Shown here in pieces: positions 54,941 through 64,000 of a stretch of DNA of 64,000 nt. The translations under genes were made by a program, and so were the position numbers. Within the stretch, counting starts at the first letter, position 1, and each line of letters starts with the position of its first letter. This DNA comes from Aeoliella straminimaris (GTDB lineage Bacteria; Planctomycetota; Planctomycetia; Pirellulales; Lacipirellulaceae), in assembly GCF_024054565.1 (NCBI RefSeq), contig NZ_JAMXLR010000039.1, forward strand, positions 21,320-85,319. The letters are read 5' to 3'. The notes under the pieces are model-generated. The model had not been told where the DNA came from. It did no database searches and saw nothing but the letters and a program-made list of their open reading frames with translations.

Positions 54941-55163
54941 TTCACTTGCTCCGCATCATGACTGAAATGGAGTCTAGCTCTTCATCGGGTCGAACACTGC
55001 AGCAGTTACCGCAAGTACTCTGCAAGCCAGCAAGCTGGGACTTCACCCTAAACTGCAATTCTCGTTAGCGGAAAGAGAGCCAACTGTGCGGGCGATTCTA
55101 GCATACCCGTTGGCATAAATAGCACTCCAATTGCAGCGAGAGAAGGATCGTCACCCCACCATG

Positions 55164-56036
55164 CTAAGCGACGAGTCTAAAGGTGGCCGCATTTTTCGAG
55201 TTCTGCTTGACTTCATACATGAGCAGATCGGCACCATGGATCATATCCTCGATCGAATCGGGCAGCGATTGGTAAACAGCCACCCCGATACTGAAGGTCA
55301 CCGGCCAATTGCTCTGCTGCATTCGCTCGAGCAGACTTTCACGCAGCCTGGAGATCACCAGTTCTGCTTCCTCCAGGCTGGCTTCTGGCAACAGGACTGC
55401 AAACTCGTCTCCGCCCATTCGGGCAGCGGTGTCCATCTTGCGAATATTCAACTCCATTGTTTCGGCCATGGCTTTTAGCAGTTCGTCGCCGGCACGATGT
55501 CCCAATGTGTCGTTCACGGCCTTGAAGTTATCGCAATCGATAAATGCGACTGCCAAGTAGCCGTTGTTCCGCTTAGAACGCGCCAACTCCCGCTCGGCTG
55601 TATCGCGAAAGGCTTTGGAGTTCGATAGACCGGTTAAGGCATCGGTGCGAGCAAACAGCCGTTCCCGTTCATGGGCAACTCGCAATCTAAACAGCATGCC
55701 GATGATCACGGTGAAGAATACAAAATGCACTGAAGCTATCCACAAACCTTGCGGACTGACGCTATGCATCTGGAGCACCACCACGTCGTCAATCATCCAT
55801 GCCGACGAGCAGACGGCAGCCGCGCAGTATGCGACGGCTGGTCGAACGACTGTACAAAGCAGGAAGATGGAAGGCAGGTAGCACACAATCAGCGGGAATC
55901 TGTCGCCGGTCAGTAAATCGACCGCCGCCACCAGGGAAGCAATGCCAACAGACAGGAGAAGTGCAGCCCGCGTGTGCTCTTCGCACCATTCGAACAATTG
56001 AGGTAGCCGCGACTGAGAATACGACCGCTTCGACAT
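55164..56036 (-). CDS. Membrane diguanylate cyclase (GGDEF)
   Basis: The 290-residue protein has about four N-terminal membrane segments (residues 24-120) followed by a GGDEF domain (about 128-285). The active motif ARMGGDEFAV is intact. An RKMD inhibitory I-site lies five residues before GGDEF, as in product-inhibited cyclases. DALTGLSNSKAF and FIDCDNFKAVNDTLGH are also typical. It should make cyclic di-GMP from two GTP and so tune attachment or matrix production. No EAL domain is present. The membrane part has no recognised sensor family. The unknown membrane protein lies downstream on the same strand. Confidence 0.92.
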   Translation of the reverse strand: MSKRSYSQSRLPQLFEWCEEHTRAALLLSVGIASLVAAVDLLTGDRFPLIVCYLPSIFLLCTVVRPAVAYCAAAVCSSAWMIDDVVVLQMHSVSPQGLWIASVHFVFFTVIIGMLFRLRVAHERERLFARTDALTGLSNSKAFRDTAERELARSKRNNGYLAVAFIDCDNFKAVNDTLGHRAGDELLKAMAETMELNIRKMDTAARMGGDEFAVLLPEASLEEAELVISRLRESLLERMQQSNWPVTFSIGVAVYQSLPDSIEDMIHGADLLMYEVKQNSKNAATFRLVA

Positions 56037-56231
56037 CGACTGCGCCTTACTGTTCGATGGTCCCCTCTAGGGAGCATAAATGGTGAACCGTAGAATTCTA
56101 GCTCGCGTACCCCGAATGGGGGACTGGGAAATCGGAAACGCCATAGGAAGCCTGTCTTTTGCCTCCCGCACAATCCATACAGTCGTGCCACCGAACTACC
56201 GAGCAGAAGAGGGCGCAGCCTTGCTCACGCG
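56037..56231. other. Leader region upstream of the GGDEF gene
   Basis: On the minus strand there is a hairpin GGAGGC...GCTTCC near 56150-56170. I compared the region with the c-di-GMP-I riboswitch and did not find its conserved GACGCAAAGCC core, so no riboswitch is called. Confidence 0.3.
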
Positions 56232-56639
56232 CTAGCTTTTTCGCACCGATGGTTGTTGAGTATGGGGGGGATGGCCATTGAACGGCGTTTGCAGGTCATG
56301 GTCGAGCGATGCGGAGTGCTCACTGTGTTGATCCTGTTCCCCATGCGAGTCGAGGTTGTGGTAAGTCGTCGACACCCCGGCGGCCACAGTACCCACCGAC
56401 CGCGCTATCGATAGGTTCGACATTCGCCCTCTCTTCACGGAGGGGGCGGTCGGATCAACTTCATCGACTTTGCCTTGTTCAGGAACGAGTATGAAGCCGA
56501 CCAAGGACTGGGCAGCTTCCCGAACATTGGACTGCACGTGCCCGAACCACAAAGCCTGGCTTTGTTTGGCTTGGCAACCCTTCGCGCAGAAACGTGCAAG
56601 ACTCCGCAACACGCGACGAGGATTCTGCTTGTTTACCAT
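56232..56639 (-). CDS. Small hypothetical protein
   Basis: The ATG at 56639 is preceded by GGAGAAGG at good spacing, the main reason to call it; an upstream start at 56696 is less likely. The 135-residue product begins MVNKQNPRRVLRSLARFCAK, then has LWFGHVQSNVREAAQSLVGFILV, and ends in a low-complexity tail rich in His, Ser and Gln (HSEHSASLDHD, HPPHTQQ). No signal peptide, membrane helix or known motif is visible. It sits alone in the gap between the GGDEF and sulfatase genes. It may be real or a chance frame with a good ribosome binding site. Confidence 0.4.
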   Translation of the reverse strand: MVNKQNPRRVLRSLARFCAKGCQAKQSQALWFGHVQSNVREAAQSLVGFILVPEQGKVDEVDPTAPSVKRGRMSNLSIARSVGTVAAGVSTTYHNLDSHGEQDQHSEHSASLDHDLQTPFNGHPPHTQQPSVRKS

Positions 56640-56863
56640 GGCCTTCTCCAAGCTTACCCGGTCCGTAGTTGGGGGCGACTGCTCCGACGACAACATTGAA
56701 CGTGAGTTCGGACTCCCTCCCCCCAGTCGTTGCGATTGCAGTTATAATGCGCTGGGTCCAGCCTGGGCTTGCGGGGGCTGGCAAAAAATGCAGCGTGCCT
56801 CCCCACCACGCGCTCGATGCCGGACGAAGTCAAAGATCAGCATCACTGGGAGTCTTCGAGATC

Positions 56864-58393
56864 ATGCGTACTGTCATAGTGTTGGCGTGCACCTTAGCAG
56901 GCAGCTTCGCCGCGGCGGTAGAGCCTGCCCATGAAGCTCAACGCCATCCGAATATCGTCTACATTTTGGCTGATGATCTCGGGTACGGCGACGTATCCTG
57001 CTACAACCAGAACGCAGCCTGGCAAACGCCCCACCTGGACCGGCTGGCCACCGAAGGCATGCGTTTCACCGACGCTCACTCGGGGTCGTCGGTCTGCACG
57101 CCAACGCGGTACGGTGTCCTGACCGGTCGATATGCCTGGAGGTCGCGACTGAAGCGTGGCGTGCTCAATGGTACGTCGCCGCATTTGATTTCTCCTGAGC
57201 GGCTGACCGTAGCGAAGATGCTCCAGCAGAATGGCTATCAAACCGCCTGCATTGGCAAGTGGCATTTGGGCTGGGATTGGCCTGGAACGGACGATGGCAG
57301 CCAAGCAATCGACTACTCGAAACCGGTGCAGAATGGCCCGGGGGCCATTGGTTTCGACTACCACTACTGTCATTCAGCATCGCTCGACATGCCCCCCTAC
57401 GTGTATGTGGAAGACAATCGAGTGACCTCCCTGCCCGACCGAGTCACTGAGAATAAGGACTCGAAAGGATTCTGGCGCAAAGGAGACACGGGAGCTGATT
57501 TCACGCACCGCGACGTGCTCTCAAATTTTACCAAGCGGGCCGTGGCATACATCGAAAAACGAGCCTCGAAAGAACCGCCCTTCTTTCTCTATCTCGCATT
57601 TCCTTCCCCCCATACTCCAATCCTGCCAACGGCCGAATTCCAGGGCAAGAGTGGCACCAATGCGTATGGAGACTTTGTGCTCCAGACGGACGATGCGATT
57701 GGACAGATCTTGGAAGCTGTCGATAATGCCGGCATCTCGCAGAACACGATCGTTATGGTCACCAGTGACAATGGTTGCTCTCCGCGAGCTGACTATGAGG
57801 AATTGTCTCGGTTTGGGCACGATCCGAGCAGTGGTTTCCGCGGTCACAAAGCGGACATTTTCGAAGGTGGACATCGAGTACCTTTTGTGGTGCGCTGGCC
57901 CCAACGAGTGAAGCCTGGCACGAGTTGCGATGCAACTATTTGCCTCACCGATCTGATGCGTACATGCGCCGACGTGATCGACGTCTCGCTCCCCGACCAC
58001 GCAGGCGAAGACAGTGTTAGCTTCCTGCCCGCCCTCCAAGAGCCGCAAACCACCGACGGTGTGCGCGACAGCATCATTCACCATTCGATCAACGGATCAT
58101 TTGCTATTCGTCAAGGCAAATGGAAGTTGGCCCTCTGCCCTGGTTCCGGCGGGTGGAGCAACCCCACTCCAGCCAACGCACGTAAGGAGCAATTGCCTTT
58201 GGTGCAGTTATTCGACTTGGAAAAGGACCTAGCGGAAAGCACCAACGTGGCCAAAGACCATCCCGAGGTCGTCGACATGCTGATAGAGAAACTTCGGCAG
58301 GATGTCGAGCGTGGTCGGAGCACACCCGGCAGGCGTCAACAAAACCACGGTGCAACGCCCTTCTTGCCCAAGGGCTACGAGCAGGCGGCCTGA
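56864..58393 (+). CDS. Exported type I sulfatase
   Basis: The ATG at 56864 gives 509 residues with a signal peptide (MRTVIVLACTLAGSFAA-A); the longer frame from 56669 begins with non-signal sequence. Active-site motifs are NIVYILADDLGYGD (metal Asp pair), CTPTR (78-82, formylglycine site) with YGVLTGRYAWR, IGKWHLGW, and VTSDNGC (second metal site). It resembles the arylsulfatase-like S1 group with GYGDVSCYN, whose members often act on galactose or galactosamine sulfates; the substrate is not proved. It is one of four sulfatase genes between 56.9 and 63.5 kb and is convergent with the next one. Confidence 0.93.
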   Translation: MRTVIVLACTLAGSFAAAVEPAHEAQRHPNIVYILADDLGYGDVSCYNQNAAWQTPHLDRLATEGMRFTDAHSGSSVCTPTRYGVLTGRYAWRSRLKRGVLNGTSPHLISPERLTVAKMLQQNGYQTACIGKWHLGWDWPGTDDGSQAIDYSKPVQNGPGAIGFDYHYCHSASLDMPPYVYVEDNRVTSLPDRVTENKDSKGFWRKGDTGADFTHRDVLSNFTKRAVAYIEKRASKEPPFFLYLAFPSPHTPILPTAEFQGKSGTNAYGDFVLQTDDAIGQILEAVDNAGISQNTIVMVTSDNGCSPRADYEELSRFGHDPSSGFRGHKADIFEGGHRVPFVVRWPQRVKPGTSCDATICLTDLMRTCADVIDVSLPDHAGEDSVSFLPALQEPQTTDGVRDSIIHHSINGSFAIRQGKWKLALCPGSGGWSNPTPANARKEQLPLVQLFDLEKDLAESTNVAKDHPEVVDMLIEKLRQDVERGRSTPGRRQQNHGATPFLPKGYEQAA

Positions 58394-58447
58394 TCAACTT
58401 CGACTCCGCTTCGCCACAAGACAGAGCGGTCGTACTGGAGGACGGTG

Positions 58448-59890
58448 CTAGTCCTGGTTGGCGGCTGCCTGAGGTTCCGGCACACCTGCGTCAGCAGGCA
58501 TGTTCGAGTTCCACTCCATGGCAAGTTCGTGCAGTCGCCCGGCCACGTCGGGATAACCACTGACAATGTTCGTGGTTTCTGAGGCATCCACCTTCAAGTC
58601 ATAGAGTTGGCGGTCGCTACCATCGCAGTTCACGTAGTACTTCCATTTACCGTCTCGCACCGCCAAGTCGGGATTGTCCTGCTTGCCAGCCTGATCAAAG
58701 CCAGGTCGGTCGGGCGGGCGGCGCCAGACGATGGGAGCCTGGCGGCCCTCAGTGGAGTTTGCGAGCAATGTCTCCGACACGTCCTCCCCATCCAACTCGG
58801 CCCCTTCCGGCAAAGCCACGCCGCAAATCTCATAGAGCGATCGATTGATATCAATCGAACTGAGCACCGCCTCGCCATTGGTCGTGCCGGCGGAACCATC
58901 CGCAAGCAGTCCTGGCCCCCATACGATCAGGGGAGATCGAACTCCCCCTTCATAGAGCCAGCCCTTCGACCCGCGAAGTGGTTGCGAGGTACCGGCCCCG
59001 TCCTCAGGGCCATTGTCGGAGCAGAACACGATGAGTGTCGAATCTCGAAGTGCCTTATCCCCTCGAATCCTCTTGAACAGCGGACCAAGCTGCTCGTCCA
59101 TCGAGTCCAGCACTCCTTCGTAGAGCCCACGCTTGTCATCAGCCCAACGATCAAGGGGAGGATAGAGCGGGGTGTGAACATCGTCCGGCCAAACGTTCAC
59201 GTAAAAAGGCTCTTGGCGACGTTGCGCTTCGTCAATGAACGAGATCGCAGTTTGCACAAATCCCTCGGTCACGTGAGAGCGAAGCTTCCAAACGGGAGGC
59301 CCTCCCAAACGAATGGCGTCGCCCCAAATTTTGCGAGGCTTCTCCCATTCAGGCGTCATGGCCAGTGGCAACAACTTGGGCCCCATGCCCTCGAAGTTGG
59401 TCAGACTCTGGTCGAATCCGTAACTGGAGATGAAGGGTGCATCGTCGACATTTCGTTGTCCGCCCATGTGCCATTTGCCGAAATGACCTGTCGCATAGCC
59501 GGCCGCTTGCAACTGCCGGGCGAGCACAGGTGCTTGCGGATCGAGCCATTGCGCCATCTCTCGCTGCTCGTTGCTCTGGCGGTTGTTCAGAAACGAAGTG
59601 ATTCGCCAACGCTGTGGGTACTGCCCCGTCGTGAGTGCAACGCGCGAAGGACTGCAAATCGGCGAGTTCACATAAAAGTTCGTGAAACGCACTCCCTCAG
59701 CGGCCAGCCTGTCGATGTGTTGCGTCTTCGGTCCTGTGCCACCAAAACAGGACAGGTCCGACCAACCCATGTCGTCGATGAACACGACAACAACGTTGGG
59801 CTTGGTGGGAGTTTGAGCAGCGACCTGGTCACCGATAAGCGTTGTCGCGATCAGGGTTAGGATGCATATCAACATGAAGCGGAAACTCAT
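58448..59890 (-). CDS. Exported type I sulfatase
   Basis: The 480-residue protein has a signal peptide (to about residue 25, QVAA-Q), then PNVVVVFIDDMGWSDLSCFG. The formylglycine site is CSPSR (79-83), followed by VALTTGQYPQRW. Other conserved segments are FGKWHMGG, VNVWPDDVHTPLYPP and CSDNGPE. The pattern fits the S1 arylsulfatase class. Of the five sulfatases in the window this one and the 62227 copy use C-x-P-S-R; the others use C-x-P-T-R. Convergent with the upstream sulfatase gene, with about 54 bases between stops. Active-site residues are all present. Confidence 0.93.
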   Translation of the reverse strand: MSFRFMLICILTLIATTLIGDQVAAQTPTKPNVVVVFIDDMGWSDLSCFGGTGPKTQHIDRLAAEGVRFTNFYVNSPICSPSRVALTTGQYPQRWRITSFLNNRQSNEQREMAQWLDPQAPVLARQLQAAGYATGHFGKWHMGGQRNVDDAPFISSYGFDQSLTNFEGMGPKLLPLAMTPEWEKPRKIWGDAIRLGGPPVWKLRSHVTEGFVQTAISFIDEAQRRQEPFYVNVWPDDVHTPLYPPLDRWADDKRGLYEGVLDSMDEQLGPLFKRIRGDKALRDSTLIVFCSDNGPEDGAGTSQPLRGSKGWLYEGGVRSPLIVWGPGLLADGSAGTTNGEAVLSSIDINRSLYEICGVALPEGAELDGEDVSETLLANSTEGRQAPIVWRRPPDRPGFDQAGKQDNPDLAVRDGKWKYYVNCDGSDRQLYDLKVDASETTNIVSGYPDVAGRLHELAMEWNSNMPADAGVPEPQAAANQD

Positions 59891-60570
59891 AGCGTGCCTT
59901 CTTCTCTGTCGTTTTCGCGGTTCGTGTGGTCCTGCCGCGTTCTATTCAGCGGCCGACGGCATGGTTGGCCCCACGTGCCAAGCTGCCTGGGCGACGAATG
60001 CGCCCGCACAATCGATGCTATGTCAATTGTACATTGCCGGAAAGGTGGCGTCTCCAACCACGGTGCGAGGCGACCGCAATTCTCGGGAGAATCGCGGGAC
60101 TACTGATGGGGCGTCGTCACCCACCGAGCAACGATTTTTCTTGCCAATTTGAAGACGACAGTATCAAGTTCCACATGGAAACGCTCCCGCGACGGGACCT
60201 GCCTGTCTGGTAAGGAAGAAGAGTCATGGGCCGTGTTTGCAACGGTCTAGGTTGTTGTGTCGAGAATCCATTCGACGTCACTTCTTACCTACCTGAAGGC
60301 AGCGAAGGCGGGTGCAGGAACCCGTAATTCCAGGGGCTCTTTCCCTCCAAATCGTGGTCCATCTGTGGTTCGGCATCGCTCCATCTCCACTCTATACTGG
60401 CACGACTCGGGTGTGGTGCGCCCTTTTTGTTAGCATCCGGCTGCAGTCGAGTCATCCGATTCGGACCCTCCCGATGGTAGAATTCAGTTCGACTTACATA
60501 CTCACTTCCGGCAGACGACGTTCGTCAGGTAGTGACAGTATAAAGAACGACCCCCGACTGGCAGGCGAAT
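59891..60570. other. 680-base gap between divergent sulfatase genes
   Basis: Both neighbours point away from the gap, so it must hold two promoters, but none stands out. Short open frames at 59862-60152 and 60312-60578 have no ribosome binding site or protein-like composition. No repeat or RNA was recognised. Confidence 0.4.
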
Positions 60571-62196
60571 ATGCATAGTAGAAGCGAACTCCAACGGATT
60601 ACCAACTTAACCTGCATCCTTGTCGTCACGCTCTGTGTCGCAGGCGCCACCGGGGCCGCAGAACGTCCCAATATCATCCTGGTGATGGTCGATGACATGG
60701 GTTTTTCCGATCTGGGCTGCTACGGAGGAGAAATCGACACACCCAACATCGATGCCCTGGCTGCGGGTGGAGTTCGCTTCTCGCAGTTCTACAACACGGC
60801 TCGCTGCTGTCCGACCCGGGCCACATTGATGACCGGCTTGCATCCGCACCAGGCAGGCATCGGCCACATGACCAACGATCCACACAACGTCCGCGACGAC
60901 CGCGTACCGGCCTACCAGGGATACCTTAACCGCAACTGCGTGACCATTGCAGAGGTACTACATCAGAGTGGTTACGATACTCTGATGACTGGCAAGTGGC
61001 ACCTTGGCTTCCACGACCAGGATCGCTGGCCGCTGCAGCGAGGATTCGACAAGTACTATGGCTGTATTCCCGGTGCCACGCGGTTCTTCTATCCCGAACA
61101 CCCGCGGGGAATGACTTTCGGCAACGAAGCGATCGAGACTCCCGAGAGCACCACCGACGAGGCCTTTTACACGACCGATGCCTTTACCGACTATGCGATT
61201 CGTTTCATCGACGAACATGAGCAGCAGTCGGAGAAACCCTTCTTTTTGTACCTTGCTTACACCGCCCCCCACTGGCCCTTGCAGGCCTTTGAGGACGACA
61301 TCGCCAAGTATCGGGGTCGCTACAAGATTGGTTGGGACGAGCTCCGCAGGCAACGGTATCAACACCAGATAGAACTTGGCCTGATTGATCCTCAGTGGAA
61401 ACTATCGCAACGGACCAACTCCATTCCGGCCTGGGACTCCCTCGATGAAGCGAAGCAGGACGAGATGGACCTGAAAATGGCTATCTACGCTGCGATGGTT
61501 GACCGGATCGATCAGAACATGGGCAAGCTGACCGACTATCTCACCCAGCACGACTTGCTGAACAACACTCTGATCATTTTCCTGTCCGACAATGGGGCCT
61601 GCGCCGAGGGAGGCATTCTCGGGCGGGGTGAATTCTACGATGTCGAGCGTCGCAACCAGCAACCCGCAAATTCGTACGGAGAAGCCTGGGCCAACGCCAG
61701 TTGCACTCCGTTCAGACTATACAAGCACTTCGCTCATGAAGGAGGGACATCGACACCTTTCTTCATGCACTGGCCGGCCGGAATCAAGCGTCAGAACGAC
61801 TGGTACACCACCCCGGGGCAACTGGTCGACGTGATGCCGACCATTCTCGATGTCGCCGGCGCGGAGTATCCGACGGAGTACGAAGGACACGAAATCCCGC
61901 CCGGCAGTGGCGTCTCGTTACGTCCCGCCTTCCAAGGATCGCGGCTGGAGAGATCTGCTCCCATCTGCATCGAGCATGAGAATAATGCCTTCCTGCGAGA
62001 TGGCAAGTGGAAACTCGTCGGGCGAGGCGTGGCTGGACGCCAAGGAGTTCGGGAGGATCGCTGGCAACTCTATGACATGCAGGCCGATCGCACCGAAACA
62101 AACAACCTGGCCGATGAGATGCCGGAGAAAGTCAACGAACTGGCTGCAATTTGGGAAGCCTGGGCCAAAGACGCGAAGGTCTACCCGAAACCCTAG
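60571..62196 (+). CDS. Exported type I sulfatase (arylsulfatase-like)
   Basis: The 541-residue protein starts with a signal-like segment (to about residue 29). Motifs: NIILVMVDDMGFSDLGCYGGEI, then the formylglycine site C79-C80-P-T-R83 with a second Cys inside it, ATLMTGLHPHQAGIG, TGKWHLGFHD, YTAPHWPLQA, and FLSDNGAC. The KWHLG, HQAGIGHM and PHWPLQA set is typical of arylsulfatase A-type bacterial enzymes. The C-terminal part has FRLYKHFAHEGGTSTPFFMHWP, also conserved in that subgroup. It is the only plus-strand sulfatase of the last 5 kb and converges with the 62227 copy. Substrate unknown. Confidence 0.93.
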   Translation: MHSRSELQRITNLTCILVVTLCVAGATGAAERPNIILVMVDDMGFSDLGCYGGEIDTPNIDALAAGGVRFSQFYNTARCCPTRATLMTGLHPHQAGIGHMTNDPHNVRDDRVPAYQGYLNRNCVTIAEVLHQSGYDTLMTGKWHLGFHDQDRWPLQRGFDKYYGCIPGATRFFYPEHPRGMTFGNEAIETPESTTDEAFYTTDAFTDYAIRFIDEHEQQSEKPFFLYLAYTAPHWPLQAFEDDIAKYRGRYKIGWDELRRQRYQHQIELGLIDPQWKLSQRTNSIPAWDSLDEAKQDEMDLKMAIYAAMVDRIDQNMGKLTDYLTQHDLLNNTLIIFLSDNGACAEGGILGRGEFYDVERRNQQPANSYGEAWANASCTPFRLYKHFAHEGGTSTPFFMHWPAGIKRQNDWYTTPGQLVDVMPTILDVAGAEYPTEYEGHEIPPGSGVSLRPAFQGSRLERSAPICIEHENNAFLRDGKWKLVGRGVAGRQGVREDRWQLYDMQADRTETNNLADEMPEKVNELAAIWEAWAKDAKVYPKP

Positions 62197-62226
62197 GCCC
62201 GCGTAAGTTGCCACCTGGCCCGCAGG

Positions 62227-63546
62227 CTAGTTTCCTTGGTCGTTCTGCTCCGCCATCCATTCGTCCAGCGAGTGCCGCATCTCGTCCAGTACTGATGCAT
62301 AGGCGGGATCGTCCACCAGGTTCCGCAGCTCCTTCGGGTCCGAAGCCAGATCGTACAGTTCCTCGGGCACGCGATGTTGGTACCGATGTACAACGGCTGC
62401 CGCATGGTCGTCGGTCTTGGCTTTTTCGACCCAACTTGGCCAGTAAGGGGAGTCGGCCACGACGTTCGTCACATGCGAAGTGAATACGTGATCCGACTCG
62501 AGATTGCGAATGTACTTGAACCGGTCGCCTCGGACGGTGCGAGAGGCAAAGTCGTTGTGCTTGCCATCACCTGAATGGGTGGCAAAGATCAGGTCGCGAT
62601 GCGTCTCTGCCTTTCCTGCAAGCACCGGCAGGAACGACCGGCCATCGAGATCGTCGGGAGTCTCGCCACCAGCAACATCGACGAGTGTTGGCAATACATC
62701 GACCCACGACACCTTGGCCGGCGTCCGCACGTTCTTCTCAATATGTCCCGGCCATACGGCAACCATCGGGGTGCGGATCCCCTCGTCGTAGAGATTCCAT
62801 TTGGCGAAGGGCCATTGAGCGCCATGGTCGCTGGTGTGCAGGAATAGCGTGTTGTCGCCCAACTTGGCGTAGGCGGCATCAAACACCTGCCCCAGCTCAC
62901 GATCCATGCGATGAATCGCCTGATAGTACTTCGCCCGCGCCTTGCGCGTGGCAGGGGTGCGGACGTGATGATAGGGAATCTCAATATCCTTCGCGCGAAT
63001 GTCTTTGGCTTGTGGCCAGGGCACATGCGGCCAGTTGGTGCCGACGAACAGGCAAAGAGGTTTGTCGCTATCCCTGGCTTCAAGCCACTTCAGCGCCTCC
63101 TCGACGCATTGGTCTTCGTGGTAGTTGAAGAACTTCGCGATATCGAATCCGTACTGCGTCGTTTGGCGATAGTGCCCCACCTTGCCGAAGGCAACGACCT
63201 CATAGCCCAGGTCGTGAAGATAGGCCGGCAGCTTCTTAATTGCCGGCTTGGGGCGTGCATGGTTAAACTCGGCTCCGTTCCGCGCCGGCATTAGACCAGT
63301 TAGCAGTGCAGCTCGGCTCGGAGCACATGAAGGCGACGCAACGAAGGCTCGATCGAACGTTATCCCCTGCTCTGCAACGCGTCGCATGTTGGGCGTGTCC
63401 AGGTCGATCGCCCCATACAGAGACGAGTCTGCCAACGTATGGTCGTCGGAAAGAAACACCACAATGTTGGGCGGAGAGGTGGCACAAGCAGTCAGCGACA
63501 GGAGACAGCAGACAACACAAGCAGTAAGTCTTAAGATCAAGTGCAT
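62227..63546 (-). CDS. Sulfatase with lipoprotein-type signal
   Basis: The ATG at 63546 gives 439 residues whose leader ends LSLTAC-A (Cys21), a probable lipobox, so the enzyme may be membrane-anchored; the longer frame from 63618 lacks a signal. The active site has NIVVFLSDDHTLADSSLYG, CAPSR (74-78) and AALLTGLMPARNG, then AFGKVGHYR in place of the common GKWHLG, and LHTSDHGAQWPFAKW with His where others have Asn. These features match the heparan N-sulfatase (sulfamidase, S1_8-like) group, which often carries GKVGH and SDHG. N-sulfoglucosamine or related glycans are therefore candidate substrates. Confidence 0.9.
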   Translation of the reverse strand: MHLILRLTACVVCCLLSLTACATSPPNIVVFLSDDHTLADSSLYGAIDLDTPNMRRVAEQGITFDRAFVASPSCAPSRAALLTGLMPARNGAEFNHARPKPAIKKLPAYLHDLGYEVVAFGKVGHYRQTTQYGFDIAKFFNYHEDQCVEEALKWLEARDSDKPLCLFVGTNWPHVPWPQAKDIRAKDIEIPYHHVRTPATRKARAKYYQAIHRMDRELGQVFDAAYAKLGDNTLFLHTSDHGAQWPFAKWNLYDEGIRTPMVAVWPGHIEKNVRTPAKVSWVDVLPTLVDVAGGETPDDLDGRSFLPVLAGKAETHRDLIFATHSGDGKHNDFASRTVRGDRFKYIRNLESDHVFTSHVTNVVADSPYWPSWVEKAKTDDHAAAVVHRYQHRVPEELYDLASDPKELRNLVDDPAYASVLDEMRHSLDEWMAEQNDQGN

Positions 63547-64000
63547 GGCAATTCGAATGGCTGGAGGAAGAAAAGCAACCTTTTCTATTCTATGCCATTC
63601 GCACTCCGCACTACACACCCGACCGATAGATTGCCGCCCGTTTCGATGTGATTTAATTCCCGATTTTTGGGGAGATTTTCAATCAGATTTCGCGGCCCCT
63701 GCGTTCAGAGACCACCGGGTGCGCTTACAATCTCGATGGACCAACCGGTCGCTAAGTGAGAAGTAAGAAACGACGTCCCTTCGCCTTAAGAACTCTTTCA
63801 GAATTGGTGGGCAGGCTGGGGCGCCGGTGAGCAAGTCCGTGGTACGGAGGCCGAAGCGGGCGAATTGTGCTGGCCGACACAACAAGCCAAACCGGGATGC
63901 CAAATATGAAAGGAATCTAGGAGGTTGAATTGCGACCAGTGAGTCTGAAAACGACCACCTCCAATCAAAAAACATCCCGCTGTTGGCGGGATGTCGTAAT
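63547..64000. other. Right-end gap
   Basis: No gene was seen. The open frame at 63679-63975 on the minus strand lacks protein-like composition. The end holds a minus-strand terminator, implying a minus-strand gene to the right of the window. Confidence 0.4.
63967..63994 (-). terminator. Intrinsic terminator of a gene to the right
   Basis: ACATCCCGC (63972-63980) pairs with GCGGGATGT (63986-63994) around a five-base loop. On the minus strand the stem is followed by a run of six T (complement of 63967-63972). Confidence 0.8.

Noticed and set aside
56037..56231. Cyclic di-GMP riboswitch upstream of the GGDEF gene
   Set aside because: The conserved core (GGGCAAACC...GACGCAAAGCC) is not present; only an ordinary hairpin was seen.

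Overview
The window comes from a planctomycete, most likely of the order Pirellulales. The inference rests on gene content. There are three DUF1559 proteins with type IV pilin-like N-termini, five sulfatases, an Lpg1974-type porin, and a giant surface protein with an LEERHLLA-type N-terminal motif. Several exported proteins combine dockerin-like EF-hands (NGDG.VDLADYT.WRNN) with PEP-CTERM tails, and there is a small ECF sigma factor paired with a FecR-like partner. No database search was possible.

Layout. (1) 1-3.9 kb holds the end of rpoC, then rpsL, rpsG, a small tautomerase and an EF-G: a str-type operon split by a strong terminator after rpsG. (2) 4.1-14.7 kb holds an orphan EpsI-like protein (exosortase partner), a sulfatase, a cysteine-rich outer-membrane beta-barrel protein and a 1930-residue surface protein. 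(3) 14.8-16.2 kb is a DUF1559 plus lipoprotein pair. (4) 16.4-34.9 kb is a dense set of cell-wall salvage genes: LD-carboxypeptidase, M14 peptidase, a two-domain penicillin-binding-like protein, a DUF1611 protein (D-glutamate family), an XylR/AraC regulator, anmK, a GlcNAc/MurNAc-type kinase, murQ, a sodium:solute symporter, a serine hydrolase-NamZ fusion, gamma-glutamyltransferase and an N-acetylmuramoyl-L-alanine amidase. (5) 35.5-45.8 kb holds exported PEP-CTERM proteins, two more DUF1559 genes with a lipoprotein, and an arabinofuranosidase-like glycosidase. (6) 46.2-53.5 kb holds an ECF sigma factor and FecR-like protein followed by GH31 and GH2 glycosidases. (7) 53.6-63.5 kb holds an unknown membrane protein, a GGDEF protein, a small hypothetical gene and four sulfatases.

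The standout system is region 4. Together the genes could turn peptidoglycan fragments into GlcNAc-6-P, lactate, amino acids and D-Glu derivatives: amidase and exo-muramidase outside, uptake by the symporter, anhMurNAc/MurNAc kinases and the MurQ etherase inside, and peptidases plus DUF1611 for the stem peptide. It parallels the Bacillus murQ-amiE-namZ operon and the E. coli anmK/murQ/ldcA/mpaA functions, but gathers them in one locus with fusions (AmiE-like+NamZ; class-A-like domain+PG-binding+S11) and its own regulator. Regions 5-7 look like a sulfated-polysaccharide degradation island.

No tRNA, rRNA, CRISPR array, insertion sequence or prophage was recognised.
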